Origin: an uncultured Alteromonadaceae bacterium
GTDB taxonomy: Bacteria > Pseudomonadota > Gammaproteobacteria > Enterobacterales > Alteromonadaceae
Direction of reading: 5' to 3'
Assembly: GCA_950073835.1 (NCBI GenBank)
Contig: CATMRP010000038.1
Span: 1 to 33,655, forward strand
Length of the DNA: 33,655 nt
In this document: positions 16,185 through 24,580 of the stretch, one piece after another
How positions within the stretch are numbered: the stretch's first letter is position 1
Layout of the letters: every line of letters begins with the position of its first letter
Position numbers and translations under genes: made by a program
The notes under the pieces: model-generated
Told to the model about the DNA's origin: nothing
Databases searched by the model: none
The model's input: only the letters and a program-made list of their open reading frames with translations

Positions 16185-16970
16185 ATGTCAGAACAACAAA
16201 CACCAAACAGTGAAGAAACCCGTTCAGCTGAACAATCGACGCACTTCGGCTTTAAAACTGTCGACCGGACTAAAAAGGCGTCTATGGTAGCCGGTGTCTT
16301 TGATTCCGTTGCAGCTAAATACGATGTCATGAATGACTTTATGTCGATGGGCATTCATCGTTTATGGAAACGCTACACTATAGACTGTAGTGGCATTAAG
16401 AGTGGCCACAAGGTGCTTGATCTGGCTGGTGGTACCGGAGATCTGGCTGCTAAGTTTTCCCGTTTGGTTGGTCCGGCTGGTCAGGTAGTCCTGGCCGATA
16501 TTAACCATTCCATGCTATCGGTTGGTCGTGACAAATTGCGTGATAAAGGCGTAGTTGGCAATGTCGACTATGTGCAGGCGAATGCTGAGGCCCTGCCTTT
16601 TCCGGATAATCATTTCGATTTGGTAACAATGGCCTTTGGCCTGCGTAATGTCACCGATAAAGATAAAGCGCTGGCCTCGATCTTCCGGATTCTGAAACCC
16701 GGTGGCCGCCTGTTGGTGCTGGAGTTTTCCAAACCCACCAATGAAATGCTGTCGAAAACCTACGACTGGTATTCATTTAATATTCTGCCCACCATGGGGC
16801 AGTTGGTGGCCAACGACCGCGAGAGCTACCAGTACCTGGCTGAGTCCATTCGCATGCACCCGGATCAGGACACCCTTAAGTCTATGTTTGAGAACGCGGG
16901 CTTTGAACACTGCGATTACCAGAATCTGACCGGCGGCATTGTGGCCTTGCACCGGGGGTATAAATTTTAA
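16185..16970 (+). CDS. ubiE: ubiquinone/menaquinone C-methyltransferase
   Basis: SAM-dependent methylation of 2-polyprenyl-6-methoxy-1,4-benzoquinol (and demethylmenaquinol) at the C-methyl step of quinone synthesis. 261 residues from the chosen ATG, collinear with E. coli UbiE (251). SAM-binding motif [14 protein letters not shown], then [33 protein letters not shown] and the terminal ALHRGYKF. An open frame extends 32 codons upstream to 16089, but the family N-terminus (THFGFKTV) is reached with the ATG at 16185, preceded by AAGAAG. The stop overlaps ubiJ by one base. Confidence 0.96.
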   Translation: MSEQQTPNSEETRSAEQSTHFGFKTVDRTKKASMVAGVFDSVAAKYDVMNDFMSMGIHRLWKRYTIDCSGIKSGHKVLDLAGGTGDLAAKFSRLVGPAGQVVLADINHSMLSVGRDKLRDKGVVGNVDYVQANAEALPFPDNHFDLVTMAFGLRNVTDKDKALASIFRILKPGGRLLVLEFSKPTNEMLSKTYDWYSFNILPTMGQLVANDRESYQYLAESIRMHPDQDTLKSMFENAGFEHCDYQNLTGGIVALHRGYKF

Positions 16971-17593
16971 TGCCCGCGGTACCCCTGCTTACTGCCACTA
17001 TCGAAACAGCACTGAATAAGGTGCTGTCGCTCGACCCTGACGCAGCGGCAAAGCTAAGCCAACTGCAAGGCAAGCGATTGGTAGTTGAGCTTGACGACCT
17101 GCAGCAGCGCTTTGCACTGGTGTTTTCCAGCAAGGTTGATGTGCTGGCTCTGGCCGATGCGCCGGGCCCGGCTGGCGATAACGAATGCATCATCAAAACC
17201 CGTTTGAGTGTACTACCCAGCCTTCGTGACACCAGTCAGTTAACCCGGTTGATTAAAAGCGGTGAGCTGGAAGTGAATGGCGAGCTGGCCATTGCCCAGG
17301 CGTTTTCTGGTTTACTACAGTCACTGAATATTGATTTGGAAGAGCAACTGGCCCTTCGAACCAACGATGTTATCGCCCACGAGTTATTTGGGTTAGTAGG
17401 CAAAGCCCAGGCACAGTTGCACAAAGCCGGCCGCAAAGCCGAGGCCATTCTGGGTAGCGCGCTTACCGATGAAAAGCAACTGGCGGCCCATAAACTGGCG
17501 GTGATGCACTTTTCCGATCAGGTTAGCAGTCTGCGTGATGATGCCGAGCGTTTCGAAGCGCGACTTGAGCGACTGGAACGGAGCAAACAGTAG
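16970..17593 (+). CDS. ubiJ: ubiquinone biosynthesis accessory factor UbiJ
   Basis: 207-residue SCP2-type lipid-binding protein of the soluble Ubi complex, needed to carry the hydrophobic intermediates. The N-terminal half (about 15-110) is the SCP2-like domain ([45 protein letters not shown]); the C-terminal end is an alpha-helical coiled coil (about 165-207). Position between ubiE and ubiB with one-base overlap to ubiE and a five-base gap to ubiB is the classic ubiEJB operon and is the main support for the name. Confidence 0.9.
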   Translation: MPAVPLLTATIETALNKVLSLDPDAAAKLSQLQGKRLVVELDDLQQRFALVFSSKVDVLALADAPGPAGDNECIIKTRLSVLPSLRDTSQLTRLIKSGELEVNGELAIAQAFSGLLQSLNIDLEEQLALRTNDVIAHELFGLVGKAQAQLHKAGRKAEAILGSALTDEKQLAAHKLAVMHFSDQVSSLRDDAERFEARLERLERSKQ

Positions 17594-17598
17594 GAACT

Positions 17599-19230
17599 AT
17601 GCAGTTACTGAGGATTTACCATATTAACCGGGTCATGCTCGAGCATGGTCTGGACGAACTCATCCCTGCCAAGTGGTTGCCCTGGTATGTGCGCCTGATG
17701 CGCATGAGTATCTTTTGGATCCGTAACCAGCACAAAGAGAAAAATGCCGGCGCCCGATTAACCCTTGCCCTACAGGCGCTGGGACCGGTGTTTATTAAAT
17801 TTGGTCAGATGTTGTCGACCCGGCGTGATTTGCTGCCGCCGGAAATTGCCAACGAGCTGGCCATGCTGCAAGACCGGGTAAAACCTTTTGATAGTCAGCG
17901 CGCCACGGCCATTATTCTTAAAGCGCTGAATATTGCTTCTCTCGATCAGGTGTTTTGCGAGTTCAGCGAAACACCTCTTGCCTCGGCCAGTATTGCCCAG
18001 GTGCACGCGGCGAAACTGAAAGACTGCAACACCGACGTAGTGGTAAAAGTGCTGCGACCTGATATTCGCAAAACCATTAAAGCCGATACCGAGCTGATGC
18101 TGACCTTCGCCAAAGTGCTGCAGAAGTGGTTACCTGATGGCAAGCGTTTGCGCCCGGTTGAAGTGGTTAAAGAGTACGAAAAAACCATCGTGGACGAACT
18201 CGACCTTAACCGCGAAGCAGCTAACGGTATGCAGTTAGGGCGTAACTTTGAAGGTTCCGAAGCTTTATACGTGCCCAATATTTACAGTGATTACTGCACT
18301 AAAAACGTGTTGGTCATGGAGCGCATCTACGGCATCCCTATTTCTAATATCGAAGCGCTGATAGAGCAGGATACCAACCTGCGTATTCTTGCAGAGCGCG
18401 GCGTTGAGGTGTTCTTTACCCAGGTGTTCCGCGACAGCTTTTTCCATGCGGACATGCATCCGGGCAATATCTTTGTGGCGCGGGAAAACCCGCAAAATCC
18501 GCAGTACATTGCCATCGACTTTGGCATTGTCGGTACGCTCAATCAGGAAGACAAGCGTTACCTGGCCGAGAACTTTATTGCGTTTTTCAATCGGGACTAC
18601 CGAAAAGTCGCGCAGTTACATGCCGATTCTGGCTGGGTACCTTCCGATACCAATATCGATGAATTTGAGGTGGCTATTCGCACGGTTTGCGAACCGATTT
18701 TCCAAAAGCCGCTGGCCGAAATCTCGTTTGGTAATGTGCTGGTTCAGCTCTTTAATACCGCGCGGCGCTTTAATATGGTGGTGCAACCGCAACTGGTGTT
18801 GCTGCAAAAAACACTGCTTTATATAGAAGGCCTCGGCCGCCAGCTGTATCCGCAGCTCGATTTATGGCAGACCGCCAAACCTTTCCTGGAAAACTGGATG
18901 CGCGAGCAAATTGGTGTAAGAGCAATGTTTTCCAAGGTGAAGTCTAACTTGCCGTACTGGAGCGAAAAGCTACCGGATATGCCGGATTTGCTGTATGACA
19001 CCCTTAAACAGGTGAAACACTTCCCGGAAAAGCAGCAGCAGGCCAATGCCGCATTACTGCAGCAACAAAGGCGGGCACAGAAGGCGCTGCACTTTAGCAT
19101 TGTGGGTGCTACTCTTATTATTGTAGCGGCGATTCTGCCCTTGTATCCGGCTCACTGGAGCCTGTCGACCGGTTTGGCTTTACTGGGCGGTGGCTGTTGG
19201 TTTGTGGCCTGGTGGAAGGGCCGTCGCTGA
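17599..19230 (+). CDS. ubiB: UbiB atypical protein-kinase-like ubiquinone factor
   Basis: 543-residue membrane-associated ABC1/ADCK/UbiB ATPase required for coenzyme Q synthesis (E. coli 546). The signature KFGQ ([12 protein letters not shown]), the Ala-rich nucleotide loop ([12 protein letters not shown]), the lysine in [18 protein letters not shown] and the metal-binding AIDFGIVG are all present. Two C-terminal hydrophobic helices (about 495-515 and 520-537) anchor it. Third gene of ubiEJB. In E. coli tatABC follows, but here a cold-shock gene does, so the neighbourhood has been rearranged. Confidence 0.96.
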   Translation: MQLLRIYHINRVMLEHGLDELIPAKWLPWYVRLMRMSIFWIRNQHKEKNAGARLTLALQALGPVFIKFGQMLSTRRDLLPPEIANELAMLQDRVKPFDSQRATAIILKALNIASLDQVFCEFSETPLASASIAQVHAAKLKDCNTDVVVKVLRPDIRKTIKADTELMLTFAKVLQKWLPDGKRLRPVEVVKEYEKTIVDELDLNREAANGMQLGRNFEGSEALYVPNIYSDYCTKNVLVMERIYGIPISNIEALIEQDTNLRILAERGVEVFFTQVFRDSFFHADMHPGNIFVARENPQNPQYIAIDFGIVGTLNQEDKRYLAENFIAFFNRDYRKVAQLHADSGWVPSDTNIDEFEVAIRTVCEPIFQKPLAEISFGNVLVQLFNTARRFNMVVQPQLVLLQKTLLYIEGLGRQLYPQLDLWQTAKPFLENWMREQIGVRAMFSKVKSNLPYWSEKLPDMPDLLYDTLKQVKHFPEKQQQANAALLQQQRRAQKALHFSIVGATLIIVAAILPLYPAHWSLSTGLALLGGGCWFVAWWKGRR

Positions 19231-19543
19231 GTTTGGAAGCTCACTGAAAGGCCAAATTTTGCTGGCGAATCAGTTATTTCAATATGACCTTAAAATTAAT
19301 TTTTAATGAAATTATAAGAGTTTGGGTGATTTTAGTATCAATTTACTCAGGGTGTGGTTATAGTGGTATTGTTCTTTAAATAGTTGTGCTTTCGTTCGTT
19401 ACTAACGTCGCGCAGTTATAAACGCTAATGGAAGTTAGCGCTGTATGACCTGTTTGATAGTTTTGCCGTGAGTCACCCCTAGTTAAAGAAGCAAGTTCGT
19501 GTCACATGGCACAAAGGTTTTACAGAGTTTTTTTGAGGTTTTC
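19231..19543 (+). promoter_or_regulatory. non-coding leader and promoter region of the cold-shock gene
   Basis: These 313 bases contain no gene. A TATAGT (19359-19364) may be a -10 box, although no convincing -35 box is seen. It would give a leader of about 170 nt, similar to cspA mRNAs. Within it lie a boxA-like TTGTTCTTTAAAT (19369-19381) and a small hairpin CGCTAA/TTAGCG (19423-19440). Confidence 0.4.
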
Positions 19544-19753
19544 ATGTCTAAAGTAACTGGTACCGTTAAGTGGTTTAATGCTGAAAAAGGTTATGGCTTT
19601 TTAACGCAGGACGACGGCGGTAAAGACGTATTTGTTCATTTTCGTGCAATCATCTCCGATGGGTACAAAACCCTGGTAGAAGGTCAGAAAGTTCAATTTG
19701 AAGTTGAACAAGGACAAAAAGGTCTGCAGGCGGCTAACGTACAAGCCATCTAA
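19544..19753 (+). CDS. CspA-family cold-shock protein
   Basis: 69-residue single cold-shock domain that binds single-stranded RNA/DNA and acts as an RNA chaperone. RNP1 (KGYGFL, about 16-21) and RNP2 (VFVHF, about 30-34) are intact, with the [15 protein letters not shown] start typical of the family. A GTG further upstream (19499) is in frame, but the ATG at 19544 with GAGG at suitable spacing gives the normal family N-terminus. Long leader and strong terminator suggest post-transcriptional temperature control as in cspA; which paralogue this is cannot be told. Confidence 0.95.
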   Translation: MSKVTGTVKWFNAEKGYGFLTQDDGGKDVFVHFRAIISDGYKTLVEGQKVQFEVEQGQKGLQAANVQAI

Positions 19754-19763
19754 ATAATTTGTG

Positions 19764-19795
19764 AGGCCCCTACCGAAAGGTAGGGGCCTTCTCTA
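19764..19795 (+). terminator. rho-independent terminator after the cold-shock gene
   Basis: An 11-bp perfect stem AGGCCCCTACC (19764-19774) closed by a GAAA tetraloop and GGTAGGGGCCT, followed by TTCTCTATT. Confidence 0.85.
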
Positions 19796-19899
19796 TTCTG
19801 AACCATCACTCTGGTGGTTTACCGGTAAACCAATCACACTAGCTGTGAGCGGTACGCTTACGTCCTGCATGGCGAATGTGTGTAAAGAGCATAGAGGCC

Positions 19900-20505
19900 A
19901 TGAAGCGCGTTTTTCAATTATTCTTATTATTCATTTTTTGTTTCCATTTATCTCCGTCTGTGGCAGATGATAAGCCCGTGGTGTCTGTTGGTTCCCATAC
20001 GCTGACAGAAAGCGACTTTAAGCCCACTGAAGAAGAACTGGCCAGTCTGCAAGAGGATCCCATGGGCGCTGAGCGCCGGGAGTTGCAGAACTTCACCAAA
20101 ATTGTAGAGTTTGTTGAGCACCATTTTGTGCGCCAATATGCTGCCAACAATAACCTGACGGCATCACCAGAATTTGTTGCTTCGTTTAAAGAGGCGTTTG
20201 CCAGTGAAGCATTAAACGGTGAGAAACTCGATAAACTGGCCAGCTTTGCCGCCCTGCAATTTGCCGTAGATGCGCATTTATATAAAACCCACGGCGGCCG
20301 GGTGGTGTTTGACCACAGTCACCCGGTGTTACCAATCGAAGCGTATTTTAATGCGTATAAGGCTTTCAGCGAAAAACAGCAACTGGTGTTTTTCGATAAA
20401 GAAATCGCGAATACCTGGTGGCTTGGGTTTGTCAGACCTAATGCCATAGAAATTGCCCCCGGCGATGTTGATTTTACCGCGCCATGGTGGCACAAGCTGG
20501 GCTAG
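19900..20505 (+). CDS. orphan exported protein
   Basis: 201 residues from the ATG at 19900, which has GAGG just upstream; an earlier in-frame ATG at 19876 lacks one. Residues 1-22 form a signal peptide (hydrophobic LFLLFIFCFHL, cut near SVA-D). The mature chain (VVSVGSHTLTESDF then a long helical stretch) faintly recalls the N-terminal helical part of SurA/PpiD-type periplasmic chaperones, but no parvulin domain follows, so this is only a shape resemblance. No cysteines in the mature part. Convergent with the cysteine-synthase-like gene with a five-base gap. Function unknown. Confidence 0.55.
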   Translation: MKRVFQLFLLFIFCFHLSPSVADDKPVVSVGSHTLTESDFKPTEEELASLQEDPMGAERRELQNFTKIVEFVEHHFVRQYAANNNLTASPEFVASFKEAFASEALNGEKLDKLASFAALQFAVDAHLYKTHGGRVVFDHSHPVLPIEAYFNAYKAFSEKQQLVFFDKEIANTWWLGFVRPNAIEIAPGDVDFTAPWWHKLG

Positions 20506-20510
20506 TTATC

Positions 20511-21467
20511 TTATGCAAACAGGCTGGTAGAGAAATACCGCTCGGCGCTATCGGCCAGTATGGTGACAATGGTTTTGCCCTCAAACTCGGCCCTGCTACC
20601 TAATACCATTGCGGCTGCCACGGTGGCGCCGGATGATATGCCTGCTGCCATGCCTTCCTTACGGGCCAGCAGCCTGGCGGTTTCAATAGCCTGTTGACAA
20701 TCCACAGTCAGTACCTCATTAATCATACTGCGATCCAGGCCCCTTGGAATATGCCCTGGATTAACGCCCTGAATAGCGTGTTCGCCTCCTTCACTTTTAC
20801 TTAATAACGGGCAGGCGCTGGGCTCCGCTGCAATAATTTTAATGGCCGGGTTGTGGGCTTTCAGATAGCGCGCCATGCCGGTGAGCGTGCCGCCGGTACC
20901 CATACAGGCAACGAGCGCATCAATGTGTCCGTTGGTTTGTTGCCATACTTCACGCGCCGTAGTGTTCTGGTGCGCGGCCGCATTGGCGGGATTGGCAAAC
21001 TGGTCCATGGATACCGCACCTGCTATGTCATTTAACAGATTGTGCGCGTGAGTAATGGCTCCGGGCATGCCTTTATCCCGGGGCGTGGTAATTAAATTGG
21101 CGCCGTAATGGCGGATCATCAATTGTCGCTCGCTGGACATATGTTCCGGCATAACAATGGTCACTGGGATGTCGTATACGGCGCCTAACCAGGCACAGGC
21201 TACACCGCTGTTACCAGAGGTGGCCTCAATAATGTGTCTGACGTTACCGTTATGCTGGCGCAACAAATCTTCCAGCATAGACAACGCAGCCCGGTCTTTT
21301 ATCGAACCCGCCGGATTGAAATATTCCAGTTTGGCCAGCACGGTAGCCCGGGCACCCTGTAATTCAGGCAAGCGGTTTAGCCGTACCAGCGGTGTATTGC
21401 CGATAGTCTCAGTAATGCACTGGCGAAAAGCGTTAGGCTGGGGGTATGCCGCAGGCGAATCAAACAT
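20511..21467 (-). CDS. cysteine synthase family PLP enzyme (CysM-like)
   Basis: 318 residues, fold-type II PLP enzyme. PLP lysine in GSIKDRA, the substrate loop TSGNSG, the phosphate-binding GTGGTLTG, and the C-terminal serine in ILADSAERY. The family makes cysteine from O-acetylserine with sulfide or thiosulfate; relatives also do cystathionine or cysteine-degrading chemistry, so the exact reaction is open. The ATG at 21467 is preferred to an in-frame TTG at 21488 that lacks a ribosome-binding site. It is divergent from a DecR-like regulator that in E. coli responds to cysteine, which fits a role in cysteine balance. Confidence 0.85.
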   Translation of the reverse strand: MFDSPAAYPQPNAFRQCITETIGNTPLVRLNRLPELQGARATVLAKLEYFNPAGSIKDRAALSMLEDLLRQHNGNVRHIIEATSGNSGVACAWLGAVYDIPVTIVMPEHMSSERQLMIRHYGANLITTPRDKGMPGAITHAHNLLNDIAGAVSMDQFANPANAAAHQNTTAREVWQQTNGHIDALVACMGTGGTLTGMARYLKAHNPAIKIIAAEPSACPLLSKSEGGEHAIQGVNPGHIPRGLDRSMINEVLTVDCQQAIETARLLARKEGMAAGISSGATVAAAMVLGSRAEFEGKTIVTILADSAERYFSTSLFA

Positions 21468-21521
21468 ATCAGTTATCCGGTAGTTCAAAGAAATGAGACT
21501 AAAAGTATGCCCTTTGAGCTA

Positions 21522-21535
21522 AGCAATGCGTTGCT
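21522..21535. promoter_or_regulatory. inverted repeat, candidate DecR-like operator
   Basis: AGCAA-TGCG-TTGCT is a perfect 5-bp inverted repeat in the 140-bp divergent region, between the cysteine-synthase-like start and the regulator start. Lrp-family operators are A/T-rich palindromes of this size. Assignment is by position and symmetry only. Confidence 0.4.
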
Positions 21536-21607
21536 AAAATTTTCGATAAGTGGCATGGTTGGTGAATGTTAAAACTCAATAAATAACTTTTATTAGAAAA
21601 TAATGCT

Positions 21608-22066
21608 ATGGATGCCACGGATAAAAAAATATTGGCCCTGTTACAACGGGACAGTGAGATAGCTGTACAGGAAATTGCTGAACAGGTAGGGCTTACCACT
21701 ACACCCTGCTGGCGGCGCATTCAGCGCCTGCAACAGCAAGGGCCGATTAGCCGTAAAGTTGCTTTGCTGGATGCTGAAGCGCTGGGCTTAAAGCTTACTG
21801 TTTTTGTGCAGGTAAAAGCGGCCCGTCATGATGAGCAGTGGCTAAATGATTTTGCCCGGCACTGCAGCGCCTTTGAGGAGGTCGTAGAGTTTTATCGCAT
21901 GTCCGGTGAATACGATTATATGCTCAAGGTCATCGTGGCTGATATGCAGAGCTTTGATCACTTCTATAAGCGCCTGATTAAGAATATGCCAATGGGCGAT
22001 GTCACCTCGAGCTTTGCGATGGAACAAATAAAGTACACCACTGCGCTGCCTTTAAGCGGGATTTAG
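21608..22066 (+). CDS. decR: Lrp/AsnC-family regulator, DecR-like
   Basis: 152 residues, the same length as E. coli DecR (YbaO), and collinear with it as I recall that protein: N-terminal winged HTH (about 3-60, LTTTPCWRRIQRL recognition region), linker, then an AsnC ligand domain with FYRMSGEYDYML and the near-identical C-terminal DVTSSFAMEQIKYTT. E. coli DecR activates cysteine desulfidase genes in response to cysteine. The divergent PLP gene is the likely target here. The symbol rests on recalled similarity, not on an alignment. Confidence 0.8.
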   Translation: MDATDKKILALLQRDSEIAVQEIAEQVGLTTTPCWRRIQRLQQQGPISRKVALLDAEALGLKLTVFVQVKAARHDEQWLNDFARHCSAFEEVVEFYRMSGEYDYMLKVIVADMQSFDHFYKRLIKNMPMGDVTSSFAMEQIKYTTALPLSGI

Positions 22067-22165
22067 CCGGGCAACAGGCCGTAAAGTGTATAATGCTACC
22101 AACAAAAGCAGACTATAAATGCTTACCAAAAACTACCCTACAAAAATGATAAACAGGAGATGAGG

Positions 22166-23344
22166 ATGTCGGTTAACCCTTATTGGCAGGATATGTTAAT
22201 GCTGGATGCTCAACTGAGTGATGAGGAGCGTATGCTGCGGGACTCGGCCCACCAGTTTTGCCAGGAAACCTTACAGCCGGGTATTTTACAGGCTAACCGA
22301 GAGGGCCGGTTTGACCCTGATATTATGCGTAGGTTTGGTGACATGGGGTTATTGGGCGCCACCATCAATGGGTATGGCTGTGCCGGTGTGAGTTATGTGG
22401 CCTATGGATTGATTGCCCGCGAAGTCGAACGCGTAGACAGTGGGTACAGAAGTGCCATGAGCGTGCAGTCTTCACTGGTTATGCATCCTATTTATCAATT
22501 TGGCAGCGAAGAGCAAAAACAAAAATACCTGCCTGAACTGGCCAGTGGTAAAATGATAGGCTGTTTTGGTTTAACCGAACCTAACGCTGGCTCCGATCCC
22601 GCGAGCATGGAAACCCGGGCTGAACCAGTTGCGGGCGGCTACCGTATAAGTGGGAGCAAAATGTGGATCACCAACTCACCCATTGCGGATATATGTGTGG
22701 TGTGGGCTAAGAATACGGCGCAGGATAGTGCGATCTGTGGCTTTATTCTGGAGCGCGGTATGCAAGGGCTGTCAACACCAGAGATTAGCGGTAAATTGTC
22801 GCTTAAAGCCTCTATCACCGGCGAAATAGTCATGGACGAGGTGTTTGTGCCTGAGCAAAACAGGCTGCCCGGGGTAAGCGGCCTGAAAGGGCCCTTCAGC
22901 TGTTTGAATATGGCCCGTTATGGTATCGCCTGGGGAGCCATGGGCGCTGCTGAGTTTTGCTGGCATGCGGCCCGGCAGTACGGTCTGGACCGTAAACAGT
23001 TTGGCAAGCCACTGGCGCAAACCCAGCTGTTTCAAACCAAGCTGGCAGATATGCAAACCGAAATTACGCTGGGTTTACAGGCAGCTCTCAGAGTCGGCCA
23101 GTTGATTGATGCAGGGCAGTTTGATCCGGCAATGATTTCCCTGATAAAGCGTAATAACTGCGGTAAAGCGCTGGAAATTGCCAGGAAAGCGCGGGATATG
23201 CACGGTGGTAACGGGATCTCCGACGAATACCACATTATGCGGCACATGCTGAATCTGGAAACAGTGAATACCTACGAAGGGACTTACGATATTCATGGCC
23301 TTATACTCGGCCGTGCGCAAACCGGATTACAAGCGTTTTTTTAA
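22166..23344 (+). CDS. gcdH: glutaryl-CoA dehydrogenase
   Basis: FAD-dependent acyl-CoA dehydrogenase that oxidatively decarboxylates glutaryl-CoA to crotonyl-CoA in lysine/tryptophan breakdown. 392 residues. Diagnostic features are [16 protein letters not shown] (FAD/substrate loop), [32 protein letters not shown], and the C-terminal [18 protein letters not shown] with catalytic Glu about E371; the last block distinguishes GcdH from other acyl-CoA dehydrogenases. AGGAG (22155-22159) touches an ATG at 22160 but is six bases before the ATG at 22166, so I use the latter. Preceded by the DecR-like gene in the same direction with a 99-bp gap. Confidence 0.92.
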   Translation: MSVNPYWQDMLMLDAQLSDEERMLRDSAHQFCQETLQPGILQANREGRFDPDIMRRFGDMGLLGATINGYGCAGVSYVAYGLIAREVERVDSGYRSAMSVQSSLVMHPIYQFGSEEQKQKYLPELASGKMIGCFGLTEPNAGSDPASMETRAEPVAGGYRISGSKMWITNSPIADICVVWAKNTAQDSAICGFILERGMQGLSTPEISGKLSLKASITGEIVMDEVFVPEQNRLPGVSGLKGPFSCLNMARYGIAWGAMGAAEFCWHAARQYGLDRKQFGKPLAQTQLFQTKLADMQTEITLGLQAALRVGQLIDAGQFDPAMISLIKRNNCGKALEIARKARDMHGGNGISDEYHIMRHMLNLETVNTYEGTYDIHGLILGRAQTGLQAFF

Positions 23345-23429
23345 AGCCACAGTCGTTTTTGCCTGTGGTGAAAGTTAATAACAGATTGCCGGGTCTGTTT
23401 ATAAGAATTCAACCATAAAGGCCAGAACC

Positions 23430-23645
23430 ATGTCACAAACGTACTCACAAGGTACAGTGCAACAAAGTGTATCAACCCGACTAAAACTTATCGCCGGTCC
23501 CGACACCAACGGGACCTACGTGTTTGAAGACAGTCGCGGCGAGTACCGGTTGTTTATGGCTACCTCTACAGCCCCCTTTGACAGTGTTGAAGAAATCCTG
23601 CAAAACGGCGAATGGGTTGGTCAGTGGCGCGGTTCTCAGTGGTAA
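23430..23645 (+). CDS. small orphan protein
   Basis: 71 residues, not recognised. No signal peptide or membrane segment. An N-terminal polar Ser/Gln-rich stretch is followed by a compact region with alternating hydrophobic strands (RLKLIAGP, TYVFED, EYRLFMAT) and a tryptophan-rich end (EWVGQWRGSQW). AAGG about nine bases before the ATG supports translation. It stands apart from gcdH by 85 bp. Confidence 0.5.
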   Translation: MSQTYSQGTVQQSVSTRLKLIAGPDTNGTYVFEDSRGEYRLFMATSTAPFDSVEEILQNGEWVGQWRGSQW

Positions 23646-23750
23646 ACTCTCATCCTTTCTGAAGGCGCTGCCTCAGCAATGCTCATGGATTGACAAATAG
23701 CTTCTTTTGCCGATACTGGCGTTTCAACTTCATAATAAAACGGATTTCTT

Positions 23751-24509
23751 TTGAAGAATTTAGGGGCATATATCGTTTCAGCGTGCCTGACCACAGGCAG
23801 TTTTGCTAACGCTACCTCACTTAAGGGGGAGCATTCAGAAAGCGAAGAGAACGCTTGCAGACATCACCCTACCGAATTACTTAACTCACTGGAGAAGCGG
23901 CAAACTGTTTTCCAGCAAATTGCTCAGGGCATTCTGGGCAGAATGGATGGCAGGAGTTGGAGCCGGTTTGTTAATTCAGCCTTTGCCAACAAACCGTCAT
24001 TTGAGCTTTCGCTGGCTGATGGCTCGTTTTTTATTAGCCCTGATCCAACAAAACCGTCGCAAAGAGCCACCAGAATCTACGGAGAAGGAAATGCTATTAC
24101 CTTTGAAGTTTCTGCTGCGGGCGGGTTTAACCCTTCGAGCCAGAATCCTGAGTTAGATTTTAAAATACATCCCTTGCTTTCCAGTATTGATGGTGTTCAG
24201 TTTTCTCACCTGATGGTGGCAAACAGTGTCATGTCTCTTCATGACACAATGATGTCGAACTGCTGGCGGTCGTTCATCGAGACAAAAGGTGCCTTAGTTG
24301 CGCCCCATCCATCCGATCCATCAGAAGGTGACGGGTCATTTACCGATCCGTTTAAAGGCGCGCACAGCACTGCGAAAACCACAGGTTGGTGCGTGAATAC
24401 TTATAAACTTTGTTTATCTTTAGCTAATGTAAATTCAGATCCAACGTCTTCAGCTTGCGAGCCACCGTTTTATATTACTGCAAAAGCACCGTGTGGAAGT
24501 GAACTTTAA
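23751..24509 (+). CDS. orphan secreted protein with six mature cysteines
   Basis: 252 residues, not recognised. The frame begins with a TTG; no ATG gives a sensible N-terminus, and a CGGA sits about ten bases upstream. Residues 5-21 look like a signal peptide (cut near ANA-T). The mature chain has six cysteines (C36, C171, C214, C221, C236, C248), four crowded in the last 40 residues, suggesting a disulfide-bonded C-terminal knot. No similarity to the six-Cys orphan at 295-1023 could be seen beyond cysteine number. Because of the TTG start the 5' end is less certain. Confidence 0.5.
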   Translation: MKNLGAYIVSACLTTGSFANATSLKGEHSESEENACRHHPTELLNSLEKRQTVFQQIAQGILGRMDGRSWSRFVNSAFANKPSFELSLADGSFFISPDPTKPSQRATRIYGEGNAITFEVSAAGGFNPSSQNPELDFKIHPLLSSIDGVQFSHLMVANSVMSLHDTMMSNCWRSFIETKGALVAPHPSDPSEGDGSFTDPFKGAHSTAKTTGWCVNTYKLCLSLANVNSDPTSSACEPPFYITAKAPCGSEL

Positions 24510-24580
24510 GTGCTTGGGTTTATTATGGCTGTACTCATTCTCACCATTTAGAGGGTGATTGTCGCAATGAGCTAATAGGC

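Noticed and set aside
23346..23369. GCCACAG/CTGTGGT hairpin after gcdH as a terminator
   Set aside because: The T-run lies inside the loop and none follows the stem, so termination is not supported.
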